A stretch of DNA of 64,000 bases from Sulfitobacter marinus (GCF_900116285.1 NZ_FPAJ01000004.1:248001-312000), one strand, 5' to 3'; numbered from the stretch's first letter, positions 9,834 through 20,227 are shown. Notes: generated by a model not told the origin, from the letters alone. Program-made: numbers and translations.

Positions 9834-10123
9834 GCTTCGTTCATGGGGTATTGTGGCACCAACTGCAAGAGCGATGCTGACGTCGATCTGTCCCGAGACG
9901 GGGGTGCCATGAGTATTTTCAAAAGGGTGAAGCCGAAGCTGTTTACGCGCGATTAACCACGCGGGGATTAAGCTCATAGCGCGGTACAGGCTGGAGAGCC
10001 GATGGCCGTAAAGGGTGAAGGCGTCTTGGCGGGAAAACTAACTCGACCGAGACGTCTTCCGATCTTCACCCTTTCTTAAATACTCAAAATGCAATGGCTG
10101 AACCCATTATGTAACGGCAGTGT
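9834..10123 (-). other. Spacer between lhr and pdeM with long inverted repeat
   Basis: 290 bases without a convincing gene. AAAGGGTGAAG at 10010-10020 is matched by its exact complement at 10064-10074, with 43 bases between. Read on the minus strand, the right arm belongs to the dispersed repeat (GAGTATTTAAGA, then GAAGAT and GAAGACG), which is close to the tail copy before folD. The left arm could therefore be the remnant of an inverted second copy. Positions 9834-9977 are open in the pdeM frame but do not resemble the family. Confidence 0.5.
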
Positions 10124-12574
10124 TTATCCGCCTACCCGCCAGCGGGGGGTATCAGATGGGGGCGGGGTGAGGTTGGCCAGCCCTGATGCTTCCATCAAAC
10201 GTGCAGCCTCTTTGGCAAGTAGCCGCTCTTCAGCCGCCCCTTTTACCGGCACGCGGCCGACCTCTAGAAACAGTGGTGCGGCAAGGGGGCTGACCTTGCG
10301 CAAGACCCTGTGATCAATCCGTCCGTCGATACGTTCAAGCATTTCTTGAATTCTGGCAAAGTCGACCAAGCCGCGCAGCGCCTCTTGGCGCGTGATATCA
10401 AGCATAAGGTGATCCGGGTCGTATTTGGTAAGCGTGTCATAGAGAATGTCGGAGCTGAACGTCGCCTGCCTGCCGGACTTGCGGGCTTGGGGTGTGTTGC
10501 GTTCAATCAAGCCGGCGATGGTGGCAGAGGCGCGGAAGGTCCGTTTCATCATGGCATTTCCAGCCAACCATGTATCCAGCCCATCTTGTAGCGCCATTGG
10601 ATCGAGTAGAGGGGCGGGGTCCGTAACTGGATCAAGGCCCCAGATCAGCGTCGCATAATCCGTGGCCACAAAGCCCAGAGGGTGCAGCCCGAGGTCCTCC
10701 ATTCGTTTGGTAAGCAGCAGGCCAAGCGTTTGCTGACCGTTGCGCCCCGCAAAGCCGTAGAACACGGTTTGCGCATGCCCGTCATGGGGGAAGCTTTCGA
10801 TCAACAAACGGCCGGGCTGGGGTAATTGGCTGACCTCGCGTTGCAGGGCCAGCCACTCGGCGGTGTGGTCGGGCAGTTCGGGCCAACTGTCTTGGGTGAA
10901 CATCCGCTGGACCCGTGCAGAAAGCTGCGTCGAGGTGGCGAATTTTGCACCCATGAAGGATGCGATACGCGGCTTTTTGACAGCATCGCGGCTGACCTCG
11001 ACGGTCATTTCGCGCAGGCCTTCGTATTTCACGATTTGTCCGCCGATCAAAAACGTATCCCCGTGGGTAAGAGACGCGGCAAAGTCTTCTTCGATCTCGC
11101 CCAGAGGTTTGCCGCCACGGTTGCGTTTCATGCGAACTTTGAGCGTGTCGGTATCCTGAATCGTGCCGATGTTCATGCGGATGCGTTGGCTGCTGCGGGG
11201 GTCGCGCAAAGACCAAAACCCATCGCGTTGCACCAGCCGTTGCCATTTGTCGTAGGCCCGCAATGCGTAGCCCCCGGTTGCGCAAAAATCGAGGCACGCG
11301 TCGAACTCGGGCCGGGTTAGCGACGCATATGCGCCGGCTGAAGTAACTTCGGTGAACAGCGTATCTGCATCAAACGGACCCGCGCAGGCGGTGATCAGGA
11401 TATGTTGGCACAGCACGTCGCGAGGGCCGGGGCCGCGGGGCTCTCCGTCCAGTTCTCCGTCCAGAACCGCTTCGACCGCGGCGACGCATTCGACGACCTC
11501 GAACCGGTTGGCAGGCACCAGAAGCGCCTTGGAAGGTGCATTATAGCGATGGTTCGCACGGCCAATCCGTTGAACAAGGCGCTTCACGTTCTTCGGCGCG
11601 CCGATTTGTATGACCAGATCGACATCCCCCCAGTCGATGCCCAGATCAAGACTGCCGGTGCAAACGATGGCCCGCAGTTCGCCACGCACCATTGCTGCCT
11701 CGACCCGTTCGCGTTGCGTGCGGTCAAGGGAGCCATGGTGGATACCGATAGGCAGGCTGTCGTCATTTGCCAGCCACAGGTTGTGAAAGAAAATCTCGGC
11801 CTGTGCGCGGGTGTTGTGAAAGATCAGCGTTGTGTTGTGTTGGCGAATTTGATCAAGAACGGCGGGGATTGCATAGGCCGCACCGCCGCCAGCCCAAGGC
11901 GGGGCCTCGCTTGTGCGGAGCATTTGAACATCGGGGGGCGGGCCGGGATCTGCCAAAAGGATGGGGCAGGGATCGGGGTGGCGCGCCATGAAGCGGGCAA
12001 TGGCTGCGGGGTCTTCGACGGTGGCAGAGAGACCGACGCGTTTCAGGTCGGGGCACAGGGTTTGCAACCGCGCCAACGCCAGCATCAGCTGATCGCCACG
12101 TTTGCTTTCTGCTAGGGCGTGGATTTCGTCAATCACGACCCGTTTGAGACCTTTAAACATACGCGGCGCGTCCTCGTAAGAGGTAAGCAGAGCGAGGCTT
12201 TCTGGGGTAGTTAGCAGGATATGCGGTGGATCGGCGCGTTGGCGGCGTTTGCGCGTTTGAGAGGTATCGCCGGTGCGGTCCTCAATGCGGATCGGCAGGC
12301 GCATTTCTGTGACGGGGGTGGTAAGATTGCGTTTGATATCTGCGGCCAGCGCCTTGAGTGGTGAGATGTAGAGCGTGTGCATCCCGTCGTGATCCCCATG
12401 GGCGAGATCGGTGAGCGTGGGAAGAAACCCGGACAGCGTCTTGCCCCCGCCGGTGGGGGCTATCAGCAGCAAGGCCGGGGCATCTGAACGGTTCAGCATC
12501 TCTTGCTGGTGGGAGTGAACCGTCCAGCCTTTGCTGGCGAACCATCGGGTGAACTGGGGCGGTAGAGACTGCAT
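10124..12574 (-). CDS. Ligase-associated Lhr-type DEXH helicase
   Basis: 816 aa superfamily 2 helicase. Walker A is APTGGGKTLSGF (about residues 36-47), Walker B is VVIDEIHAL (DEIH box), motif III is LSATVED, and motif VI is VQRIGRANHR. The C-terminal half has the Lhr-core winged helix and DUF4145-like region (AEWLALQREVSQLP ... LIESFPHDGHAQTVFYGFAGR). It unwinds DNA 3' to 5' in the family and is usually found with PdeM, an exonuclease and an ATP-dependent ligase. Only PdeM accompanies it here. The start at 12574 (MQSLPPQFTRWF) fits the family better than 12616. Confidence 0.9.
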   Translation of the reverse strand: MQSLPPQFTRWFASKGWTVHSHQQEMLNRSDAPALLLIAPTGGGKTLSGFLPTLTDLAHGDHDGMHTLYISPLKALAADIKRNLTTPVTEMRLPIRIEDRTGDTSQTRKRRQRADPPHILLTTPESLALLTSYEDAPRMFKGLKRVVIDEIHALAESKRGDQLMLALARLQTLCPDLKRVGLSATVEDPAAIARFMARHPDPCPILLADPGPPPDVQMLRTSEAPPWAGGGAAYAIPAVLDQIRQHNTTLIFHNTRAQAEIFFHNLWLANDDSLPIGIHHGSLDRTQRERVEAAMVRGELRAIVCTGSLDLGIDWGDVDLVIQIGAPKNVKRLVQRIGRANHRYNAPSKALLVPANRFEVVECVAAVEAVLDGELDGEPRGPGPRDVLCQHILITACAGPFDADTLFTEVTSAGAYASLTRPEFDACLDFCATGGYALRAYDKWQRLVQRDGFWSLRDPRSSQRIRMNIGTIQDTDTLKVRMKRNRGGKPLGEIEEDFAASLTHGDTFLIGGQIVKYEGLREMTVEVSRDAVKKPRIASFMGAKFATSTQLSARVQRMFTQDSWPELPDHTAEWLALQREVSQLPQPGRLLIESFPHDGHAQTVFYGFAGRNGQQTLGLLLTKRMEDLGLHPLGFVATDYATLIWGLDPVTDPAPLLDPMALQDGLDTWLAGNAMMKRTFRASATIAGLIERNTPQARKSGRQATFSSDILYDTLTKYDPDHLMLDITRQEALRGLVDFARIQEMLERIDGRIDHRVLRKVSPLAAPLFLEVGRVPVKGAAEERLLAKEAARLMEASGLANLTPPPSDTPRWRVGG

Positions 12575-12598
12575 ACTGTTTAGATAGCATGCAGCTGC

Positions 12599-12644
12599 GT
12601 GGGGGCCAGCCCCCACACCCCCGGAGTTTACGCAGCAAAATGAA
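12599..12644 (+). repeat. Dispersed intergenic repeat, copy B (palindrome plus tail)
   Basis: The palindrome GTGGGGGC (12599-12606) and GCCCCCAC (12609-12616) is followed by ACCCCC, GGAGTTTA and GCAAAATGAA. It matches copy C at 44481-44533 (opposite strand) nearly base for base in the palindrome, GGAGTTTA and GCAAAATGAA parts. It lies between the start of lhr and the stop of the next minus-strand gene and could terminate transcription. Confidence 0.8.
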
Positions 12645-12645
12645 A

Positions 12646-13467
12646 TCAGGAACGGGGTTTGAGGTTTTTTATTGCTGTTTTGATGACGTTTGGAAGCGTT
12701 ATGTCGGCACCTTCTGGGGCGGCGTCGAGAGCGCTGGCCACGTCTTTGACGAGAATGCCGATGGTGTTGTCAGGGGCAAAGCCGTCGCGGGAAAATTCGA
12801 TGTCATCAAAGCCCGAGGCCAGCCAGTTCTGGCCTGAGGATGTGTGGATCAACTTTAGCAGTTTGCCCTCGTCCAGCCCGGATTGGTCCGCCCAGTCCAG
12901 CACGAGCCGGGTCATTGCGGTGTTGCTGGCGGCGAGCAGGTTGTTGAGGACCTTGGCCTGCATACCTGCGCCATACGCGCCCATATGATGGAAGTGTTTG
13001 CCCATGGCGCTGAACAGTGGCTGGGCGGCGCTTAGGTCATCGCTGTCGCCGCCCAGCATGAAACTGAGACGGGCCTGTTCTGCGGCGATTTGGGCACCCG
13101 ACATAGGCGCGTCAATGAGAGTGATGTGAGGGGGCACCCGGTCGCGTAGTTCACGCACATATCGGGGGCTGAGGGTAGAGCATAAGATGATGCGGCGCAG
13201 GCTGGGAATGGCCGTGAAATTTTGATCCCCAAATAGAACGGCGTCGGTTTGGTCGATGTCGCGCACGACTGTGATAAGCGTCTCGAGGTCTTCGCAGAAG
13301 ACCGCGATGTCATCAGTGATGTGATCCATTTCGGATGGAACCACATCATAGCCGCGCGCGGGAAGGCCCGCCGCACGGAGCGCTGCCAGCATGGGCGCGC
13401 CCATGCGGCCACAGCCCGCGACACCGATCAAAGACCGCATTTCATCATCTGGGGATAGCTTCGTCAT
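12646..13467 (-). CDS. 3-hydroxyisobutyrate dehydrogenase-like NAD(P) oxidoreductase
   Basis: 273 aa member of the beta-hydroxyacid dehydrogenase family. The N-terminal nucleotide fold reads GVAGCGRMGAPML (normally GxGxMG; the second Gly position is occupied by Cys-Gly), and DAPMSGAQ is the substrate-site signature with the catalytic Lys in AKVLNNLL. The substrate is unknown. The start is uncertain: ATG 13467 overlaps the ATPase gene upstream by 23 bases, ATG 13440 (MRSLIGVAG) starts just after it, and neither has a clear ribosome-binding site. It is the last gene in line with the tad cluster; a functional link is not shown. Confidence 0.75.
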   Translation of the reverse strand: MTKLSPDDEMRSLIGVAGCGRMGAPMLAALRAAGLPARGYDVVPSEMDHITDDIAVFCEDLETLITVVRDIDQTDAVLFGDQNFTAIPSLRRIILCSTLSPRYVRELRDRVPPHITLIDAPMSGAQIAAEQARLSFMLGGDSDDLSAAQPLFSAMGKHFHHMGAYGAGMQAKVLNNLLAASNTAMTRLVLDWADQSGLDEGKLLKLIHTSSGQNWLASGFDDIEFSRDGFAPDNTIGILVKDVASALDAAPEGADITLPNVIKTAIKNLKPRS

Positions 13468-14752
13468 CTATGAACATGTTGGCCCAGGCGCGGTCCATTA
13501 GATCGGGGGTCATTTGGTAGGGTATTCCTTCAAAGTCGCAGATGGCGATGATCTGGTCGATCAAAAACACCGGCTGGTAATTGACAAAGCTGTTGCCGAT
13601 GCTGCGGTATTTATTGTTCAGCAAATGCGCCATCGTGGCGTCATCCAAGGGTATTTTGCGATCTTTTGCAACCATCGCGAAAATCTTGAGGTAGTTTCGC
13701 TGATCCGGTCCGTCGATCTTGATCTTGAAAAAGATGCGGCGCAGGGCGGCCTGGTCGAAAATCTCGTTCGGATGGAAATTGGTTGAGAAAATCACCAGGG
13801 TGTCGAACGGCACCTCGAAGTTTTCGCCGGACCGCAGGGCAAGGATATCCTTGTTTTCTTCGAGCGGGACAATCCAACGGTTAACGATGCTTTGGGGTCT
13901 TTCCTTTTGGCGGCCTAGATCGTCAACGATGAAAATCCCGCCGGTTGCCTTAAGCTGCAACGGGGCCTGATAGGTGCGGGCCGTCGGGTTGTAGACCAGA
14001 TCCAACATATCAAGGGACAGCTCGCCCCCGGTGATAACCGTTGGCCGGGCGCATTTTACATAGCGGCTGTCATAGCTGGTAACGCGGCGCAAGACGTTGC
14101 GCTTTGGCTTTTCGGGAGGGGCGGCAGAGTGCACGATGGGATCGTAAACGGTGATCACTTGCGACGCGTACTCAATCGCGCGGGGGACATATATTTCATC
14201 GTCAAGGGCGGCGCGAATGCAGTTAGAGATGCTGGATTTACCGTTGCCCGGCGCGCCATACAACAAAATGGAGCGCCCCGCCGAAACAGCCGGGCCCAAA
14301 TTTTTAAGTAGATCGTCCGGCAGCACCAGATGGTCCATCGCGCCCTCTAGGCGAGGGCGGGTGATCTGCATGTTGCGTACCGATTGGCGTTCGACCTGCT
14401 GTCGGTAAACATCGAGCGGGACAGGCATCGGGCCGAAATATTCGGACTGTGCCAGCGCGTCGAGCGCGCGCGACTTCCCCAGGTCGGTCAGATGATAGGC
14501 TATTTCATTCCTAGTATTGGCGTTCAATGTGCCCTTTGCCTCTACCAGATGCTGGTCGCGGGCCATATCGATCAGTTCTTGGGTAATCTGTACCGGCAGG
14601 CAGAGCGCGCTGGCGGTTTCGCTGACTTGCGCCACATTTATCCGGAACATCGTTTTGAGCATGATATCGAGCATCATGACCACGGGTAGTTTCATGTCCT
14701 GAAGGCGGCGCGGCGATGGCGGGGCCATCACAGCAGAGGTCTGCGCATTCAT
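13445..14752 (-). CDS. Uncharacterised AAA+ ATPase of the tad cluster
   Basis: 435 aa. The N-terminal part (about 20-100) looks like a winged-helix region and is followed by a linker ending in a conserved-looking PRLEGAMDHLVLP stretch. The AAA+ core has Walker A GAPGNGKSS (166-174), Walker B IFIVDD (273-278), sensor 1 FSTN (322-325) and a likely arginine finger in LRRIFF (338-339). No membrane segment or signal peptide is seen, so it is cytoplasmic. It is the gene after tadV at the 3' end of the pilus cluster, with 64 bases between. It is not CpaF or TadZ, which are separate genes here. The start is the ATG at 14752 (MNAQTSAV). Its function is unknown. Confidence 0.8.
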   Translation of the reverse strand: MNAQTSAVMAPPSPRRLQDMKLPVVMMLDIMLKTMFRINVAQVSETASALCLPVQITQELIDMARDQHLVEAKGTLNANTRNEIAYHLTDLGKSRALDALAQSEYFGPMPVPLDVYRQQVERQSVRNMQITRPRLEGAMDHLVLPDDLLKNLGPAVSAGRSILLYGAPGNGKSSISNCIRAALDDEIYVPRAIEYASQVITVYDPIVHSAAPPEKPKRNVLRRVTSYDSRYVKCARPTVITGGELSLDMLDLVYNPTARTYQAPLQLKATGGIFIVDDLGRQKERPQSIVNRWIVPLEENKDILALRSGENFEVPFDTLVIFSTNFHPNEIFDQAALRRIFFKIKIDGPDQRNYLKIFAMVAKDRKIPLDDATMAHLLNNKYRSIGNSFVNYQPVFLIDQIIAICDFEGIPYQMTPDLMDRAWANMFIDDEAIPR

Positions 14753-14816
14753 AAAAAGGCCTTTTGGGTCAATCAATCAAATATGATGATCTGTTACCGG
14801 GTGAATATGGCGCAAA

Positions 14817-15314
14817 TCAGGCCCCGAAACGCGCGCCAAGGATCAAATAAATGGCAAGACTGGGTCCAAGCGCCAAGCCCATTGGGAACTTTTTGCTTTG
14901 CTCCCAGCTGGTCCAATCGGGTGCCAGCTTGCGTATCGGGCTGTATTTGACACCACGATGTGTGGCGGCGGCTGCCAAAATCGTGGCCATGAGCAGGGCC
15001 ATCATAAGGCGCAGATCGCCCAAGGCGACGAAGGGCACACCGGCGGCGATGAATTTGGCATCCCCCGCCCCCATGACCCCAGCTCCATTTAAAAAAATAC
15101 CGACCACCAAAGCCGCTGCCATGGCCAGCAGATGCCAAAGGTAGGTTTCAAGGGGGAGTGCAATCGGACCGATCACCACAAAAACCGCCGCCAAAGCCAA
15201 CACTGTCGGGTTGGTGATCCGCATCCGTGCCATATCCGTGTAGGCGGCATAAAGGCAAAGCGGGACGACGAAGGGCAAAAACCACAAGGCTGCGTAAACG
15301 GTGATCGACATCAC
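14817..15314 (-). CDS. cpaA: Prepilin peptidase TadV/CpaA
   Basis: 165 aa aspartic protease of the inner membrane (peptidase A24) that trims the leader of Flp prepilins. The two catalytic Asp are visible: D27 in AAYTDMARMRI and D85 in the GxGD motif GAGDAK. About five membrane helices are predicted. There is no N-terminal methyltransferase domain, as expected for TadV. The ORF starts with two Met codons (15314 and 15311). It is 3 bases downstream of the TPR lipoprotein gene, so it belongs to the same operon. Confidence 0.92.
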   Translation of the reverse strand: MMSITVYAALWFLPFVVPLCLYAAYTDMARMRITNPTVLALAAVFVVIGPIALPLETYLWHLLAMAAALVVGIFLNGAGVMGAGDAKFIAAGVPFVALGDLRLMMALLMATILAAAATHRGVKYSPIRKLAPDWTSWEQSKKFPMGLALGPSLAIYLILGARFGA

Positions 15315-15317
15315 CGA

Positions 15318-16172
15318 TCAGCCCGAATTTTCCAACGCACGCAGGGACCGGACAGCTGTTTCAAAATGCTGAGGGTGGGTGCTGATGGCGTCTTGTAGCA
15401 GCCCTTTGCCGGTTTCAACGTCACCTTTTTTGATCGCTGATAGGGCCAGCGTATGCAAAAGCTGTGCGCGTTCTGTCTGGTCCATCTCGATCGGCGGGAG
15501 GGAGTATTCGCGCTGTGCGCCGCGCGCCAGCACCAGATTGTTCTTGGCGGTAAACAGGGTGGGGTCCTGACGGATCGCGTCGCCAAACAGCCGTTCGGCC
15601 GCTTTGTATTCGCCGCGGGTCAGTTTGGAATATCCCCAGTTGTTCATCACCGATGCGGGCTGCATCGTCAGGCCGATTGCAATCTCGTAAAAGCTGTCGG
15701 CTTTTTCCCATTCCTTCTTGCTGTCAGCGACAATCGCCTCAAGCCGGTAGCGGTTATAGGTTTCATGGGTCGGGGGCACCGTGTCTAATGTCTTTTCGGC
15801 CTTGGCCCAATCGCCAGCACGGATCAGCGCGTCGGCGTAATCGACACTGTCGTCTGGTGTCGCCCCGTCCATCTTAACGGTCTTTGCCCAAACAGGTGCT
15901 GCTTCTTGATAGCGTTTTGCACGGACCAATGATTTGGCCAAGCCGCGCTGAATATCGATCCGGTCAGGGTTTTCCTGTGCGGTGCGCGAAAAGTAATTCA
16001 CCGCCTCGTTTGGGTCAGCGACGGTCAACATCACATCGTTAAGGTTCGTTTCATCAATGACATTTACGTCTTGAAATGCCCGCGAAACAGCATTGTCGCC
16101 AGACGTGTCACCACAGCCTGAAACGACAGTCGCGCCTGCAAAGCAGGCGGCCAAAATCATGGGGTGGCGCAT
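15318..16172 (-). CDS. TPR lipoprotein, TadD-like
   Basis: 284 aa. The N-terminus MRHPMILAACFAGATVVSGC is a lipoprotein signal ending in the lipobox VSGC, so it is probably attached to a membrane in the periplasm. The rest is a chain of TPR repeats (for example NPDRIDIQRGLAKSLVRAKRY, PASVMNNWGYSKLTRGEYKAA). TadD-type TPR proteins help assemble the secretin. Two such genes are adjacent here (this one and 16202-16801). Confidence 0.82.
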   Translation of the reverse strand: MRHPMILAACFAGATVVSGCGDTSGDNAVSRAFQDVNVIDETNLNDVMLTVADPNEAVNYFSRTAQENPDRIDIQRGLAKSLVRAKRYQEAAPVWAKTVKMDGATPDDSVDYADALIRAGDWAKAEKTLDTVPPTHETYNRYRLEAIVADSKKEWEKADSFYEIAIGLTMQPASVMNNWGYSKLTRGEYKAAERLFGDAIRQDPTLFTAKNNLVLARGAQREYSLPPIEMDQTERAQLLHTLALSAIKKGDVETGKGLLQDAISTHPQHFETAVRSLRALENSG

Positions 16173-16201
16173 TTGTGCGTCCTTTTACTGCTCTGTCTTT
16201 G

Positions 16202-16801
16202 TCATGGTGCTGACCTGATCAGGAAGTCACCCGAACCGCGCCGCACCAATTTATAACTGTCCTCTTGATGTCGGATGGTAGCAGAGTTTTCGGTTTTTGC
16301 GAGCGCTAAGCGTAAATTGTCGCGGATTGCGTCACTTTCGCCATTGTCCAATGCATATGCCTTCCGGAACGTAAGGTTGGCTTCTGCCAATTTGCCGCGC
16401 TCCATTAAAACCACGCCCAGATTGTTCCAAACCTCGGGCTGCGTAGCGTCTTTGGCCACGGCATCACGCAGCAGTTTTTCGGCTTGTCCCAGACGCCCCA
16501 GACCCAGGTTGGCGCTGCCCAGACCGGACAGGATTTCCGCGCTTAACTCGGTCGCCAAAGCGGCGCGGTTAAAGGCGCGGATCGCCAGTTCGTATTCTCC
16601 GGCCGCCATCAGACGGTGTGCCACCTCGACCCCGTTTTCGACGTCTGCGCGCATGTTTACGCCCGGCGCAAACGGGCCTGCATCGCTACGCTGCGCCCCA
16701 AACGCAGGAAAACCGCCCGGGGAACAGGCGGTTAATCCGGTGATCACTGTAAAGAAAAGCACAAACGCAGCGCTGCGTTTGAGACTTTGGTGTTTGATCA
16801 T
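16202..16801 (-). CDS. tadD: TadD-like TPR lipoprotein
   Basis: 199 aa. A signal peptide ends at the lipobox GLTAC (about residue 26), followed by about three TPR units (AAGEYELAIRAFNRAA, LGLGRLGQAEKLLRDAV, NLGVVLMERGKLAEANLTF). TadD is a Tad assembly lipoprotein needed for stable secretin in the family. The gene starts inside the last codons of tadC (4-base overlap, 16798-16801), which shows translational coupling. Confidence 0.87.
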   Translation of the reverse strand: MIKHQSLKRSAAFVLFFTVITGLTACSPGGFPAFGAQRSDAGPFAPGVNMRADVENGVEVAHRLMAAGEYELAIRAFNRAALATELSAEILSGLGSANLGLGRLGQAEKLLRDAVAKDATQPEVWNNLGVVLMERGKLAEANLTFRKAYALDNGESDAIRDNLRLALAKTENSATIRHQEDSYKLVRRGSGDFLIRSAP

Positions 16802-17766
16802 CTTACACCTGCACCCAGCTGCGTAATTCCCAGTACGGACGGCGCTACGAGGATAAGTAGCAAAGGCGGTACTGTCAGCATCATTGTGGCAAGGGTCATC
16901 TTGGTTGGCAACTTGTTTGCGGCCTCTTCGGCGCGCATCACGCGTTTATCACGCATCTCTTCTGCATAAACCCGAAGCGCATCGGAAATGGAGGTACCAA
17001 AGGCGGCGGATTGAACCAACACTGTCACAAAGGATGAAATGTCCTGAACACCGCAGCGTTCGCCCATATCTTTCAGCACGGTGATCTTGTCTTTGCCGGC
17101 TTTCATTTCATAGGCGACGACCTCGAATTCTTCTGCCAATGCAGGATAGGAGGCGCGCAGCTCGCTTGCGACGCGGACGATACACTGATCCAGCGATTGC
17201 CCGGCCTCGACGCAAACCAGCATCATATCCAAAGCATCGGGAAAGCCGCGGGTGATCTGCTCTTTGCGCTCGGCCACCCGTTTGGTCACCCAGTACCGCG
17301 GCAGGTAATATCCAATGGCACCGGGGCCTACAGTATAAAGCATCATCTTTTGGGTGGTCAGCCCCACGCCGCCGCCCAGAAAGTTGACATAGACGATGCC
17401 GAAGACCATCCCCGATATGCCTAGGATCATTTGGGCAAAGTGAAAGAAACGCACCGCATCGCGCGAGGCATAGCCCGCCTGACGCAGCATCAGTTCTTTT
17501 GCGCTCAGTTCGTCGACGTTTTCCGGTTCTAGGAATTTGGCGAATTTTTCAAGCTGCTCGTTCCGGTCAGACTGCCGCAAACTGTGCTGAGAGGATCGGG
17601 ACGAAGCAACCGCTGACTGGTTGCGCTTGAGCTTGGTGAGCGGGTCCTCTGGCTGGCGCAGGATCATCAGAACGGTCACGCCGATCATCATAAGCCCGAT
17701 CACCCCCAACAGGATGATCCAGCCAAGCTGACCCATCATGTTATCAATGGCCATGAAAGTATCCAT
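16798..17766 (-). CDS. tadC: Tad inner-membrane platform protein TadC
   Basis: 322 aa type II secretion F-domain protein. It has an N-terminal membrane helix (about residues 13-34), a cytoplasmic Arg/Ser-rich linker, paired helices around FAQMILGISGMVFGIVYVNF and further C-terminal helices. The F domain reads RGFPDALDMMLVCVEAGQSLDQCI, close to the GspF signature. It forms the pilus platform with TadB, whose gene is 9 bases upstream. Confidence 0.94.
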   Translation of the reverse strand: MDTFMAIDNMMGQLGWIILLGVIGLMMIGVTVLMILRQPEDPLTKLKRNQSAVASSRSSQHSLRQSDRNEQLEKFAKFLEPENVDELSAKELMLRQAGYASRDAVRFFHFAQMILGISGMVFGIVYVNFLGGGVGLTTQKMMLYTVGPGAIGYYLPRYWVTKRVAERKEQITRGFPDALDMMLVCVEAGQSLDQCIVRVASELRASYPALAEEFEVVAYEMKAGKDKITVLKDMGERCGVQDISSFVTVLVQSAAFGTSISDALRVYAEEMRDKRVMRAEEAANKLPTKMTLATMMLTVPPLLLILVAPSVLGITQLGAGVR

Positions 17767-17775
17767 GATAGCCCC

Positions 17776-18738
17776 CTAAACCTTGATGTCTGTGAGTTTG
17801 CGCATAACCAACAGGTTTGCGCTGAGGAATGCGACCACCGCGATGCATCCGGGAACGAACAGCGGGTGGGTCATGACTTCGTCATAGTAATGCGGATCGC
17901 CCAACTTGATCACGATCAACGCGACAATTGGAAATGCTGACAGGAACTTGCCGGACCATTTCGCCTCGGCGGTGATAGCGCTTACCCTGCGAAAGAGCTT
18001 AAACCGGGCGCGGATCACTTTGGCCAGACCGGCCAGAATTTCGGCGAGGTTGCCGCCTGATTGCTGTTGAATGCTTACCGCGACAGCAAGGAAACGCAAA
18101 TCTTGCATGTCCAGCCGCTCTGCCATGTCCTTGAGGGCTTCACCTATATCGCGCCCATAGGCCGCTTCATCCGCGATCACGCCAAATTCCGAGGCAAGAG
18201 GATCTTGGATCTCTTTCGCCACGATGGAAATCGCGCTCGAAAAGGGGTGCCCGACGCGCAAGGACCGAACCATCAGCTCAACCGCGTCTGGCAGTTGTTC
18301 CTCGATCATGTTCATGCGCTTTTTCGCTTTGGCCGCGATCCAAATATACACGGCACCAATGCCGATCGCGATTGAGATAATCAGCCGGATCGCTGGTTCG
18401 GTTGTGGTGCCGATACTTAGCGCTACGAATGCCACAACTGAAAGCCCGGCCATGATCATAACCAACTGCTGCGGTGTGAATGCGATTGCGGCTTTTTGCG
18501 CTTTTTCAGCCAGCATGGAATACATCGGGATCGATTTGCGATCCATGTGCTGTTGCATCTCCTTGCGCAGCTTTTCGAGAACCTCTTCGCGGCGCGTGCC
18601 CTTTTCCAGCATTTCAAGGCGCCGGTTCACGCGGCTGTTCAGGCTGATGGATTTGCCAAAGGCCACCAGATACAAGCCCTCGACCAGCACCAGCACACCG
18701 ATAAAGATCAGACCATAGATGATTGGCTCAATGCTCAT
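17776..18738 (-). CDS. tadB: Tad inner-membrane platform protein TadB
   Basis: 320 aa, GspF-type. It has an N-terminal helix (about 5-26), central paired helices (LVMIMAGLSVVAFVALSIG, LIISIAIGIGAVYIWIAA) and the conserved F segment EQLPDAVELMVRSLRVGHPFSSAI, then QQQSGGNLAEIL and C-terminal helices. It works with TadC and CpaF at the base of the Flp pilus. It is separated from cpaF by 11 bases. Confidence 0.95.
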   Translation of the reverse strand: MSIEPIIYGLIFIGVLVLVEGLYLVAFGKSISLNSRVNRRLEMLEKGTRREEVLEKLRKEMQQHMDRKSIPMYSMLAEKAQKAAIAFTPQQLVMIMAGLSVVAFVALSIGTTTEPAIRLIISIAIGIGAVYIWIAAKAKKRMNMIEEQLPDAVELMVRSLRVGHPFSSAISIVAKEIQDPLASEFGVIADEAAYGRDIGEALKDMAERLDMQDLRFLAVAVSIQQQSGGNLAEILAGLAKVIRARFKLFRRVSAITAEAKWSGKFLSAFPIVALIVIKLGDPHYYDEVMTHPLFVPGCIAVVAFLSANLLVMRKLTDIKV

Positions 18739-18749
18739 GAGGTATTTCC

Positions 18750-20189
<1,440 letters not shown>

Positions 20190-20227
20190 TGGGCGACTTT
20201 CTGGTTTAGCGGGCGCTTTGTTCGATA

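Noticed and set aside
9834..9977. N-terminal extension of pdeM
   Set aside because: The open frame has no family similarity and no better ribosome site; treated as spacer.
10051..10065. Stretch resembling a sequencing-adapter end (GACG then TCTTCCGATCT)
   Set aside because: Fifteen of sixteen bases match an Illumina adapter end with one missing base, which first suggested an assembly artefact. But on the minus strand the same bases continue the dispersed repeat tail (TATTTAAGA ... GAAGAT ... GAAG) seen before folD, so a natural origin is simpler. Read mapping would settle it.
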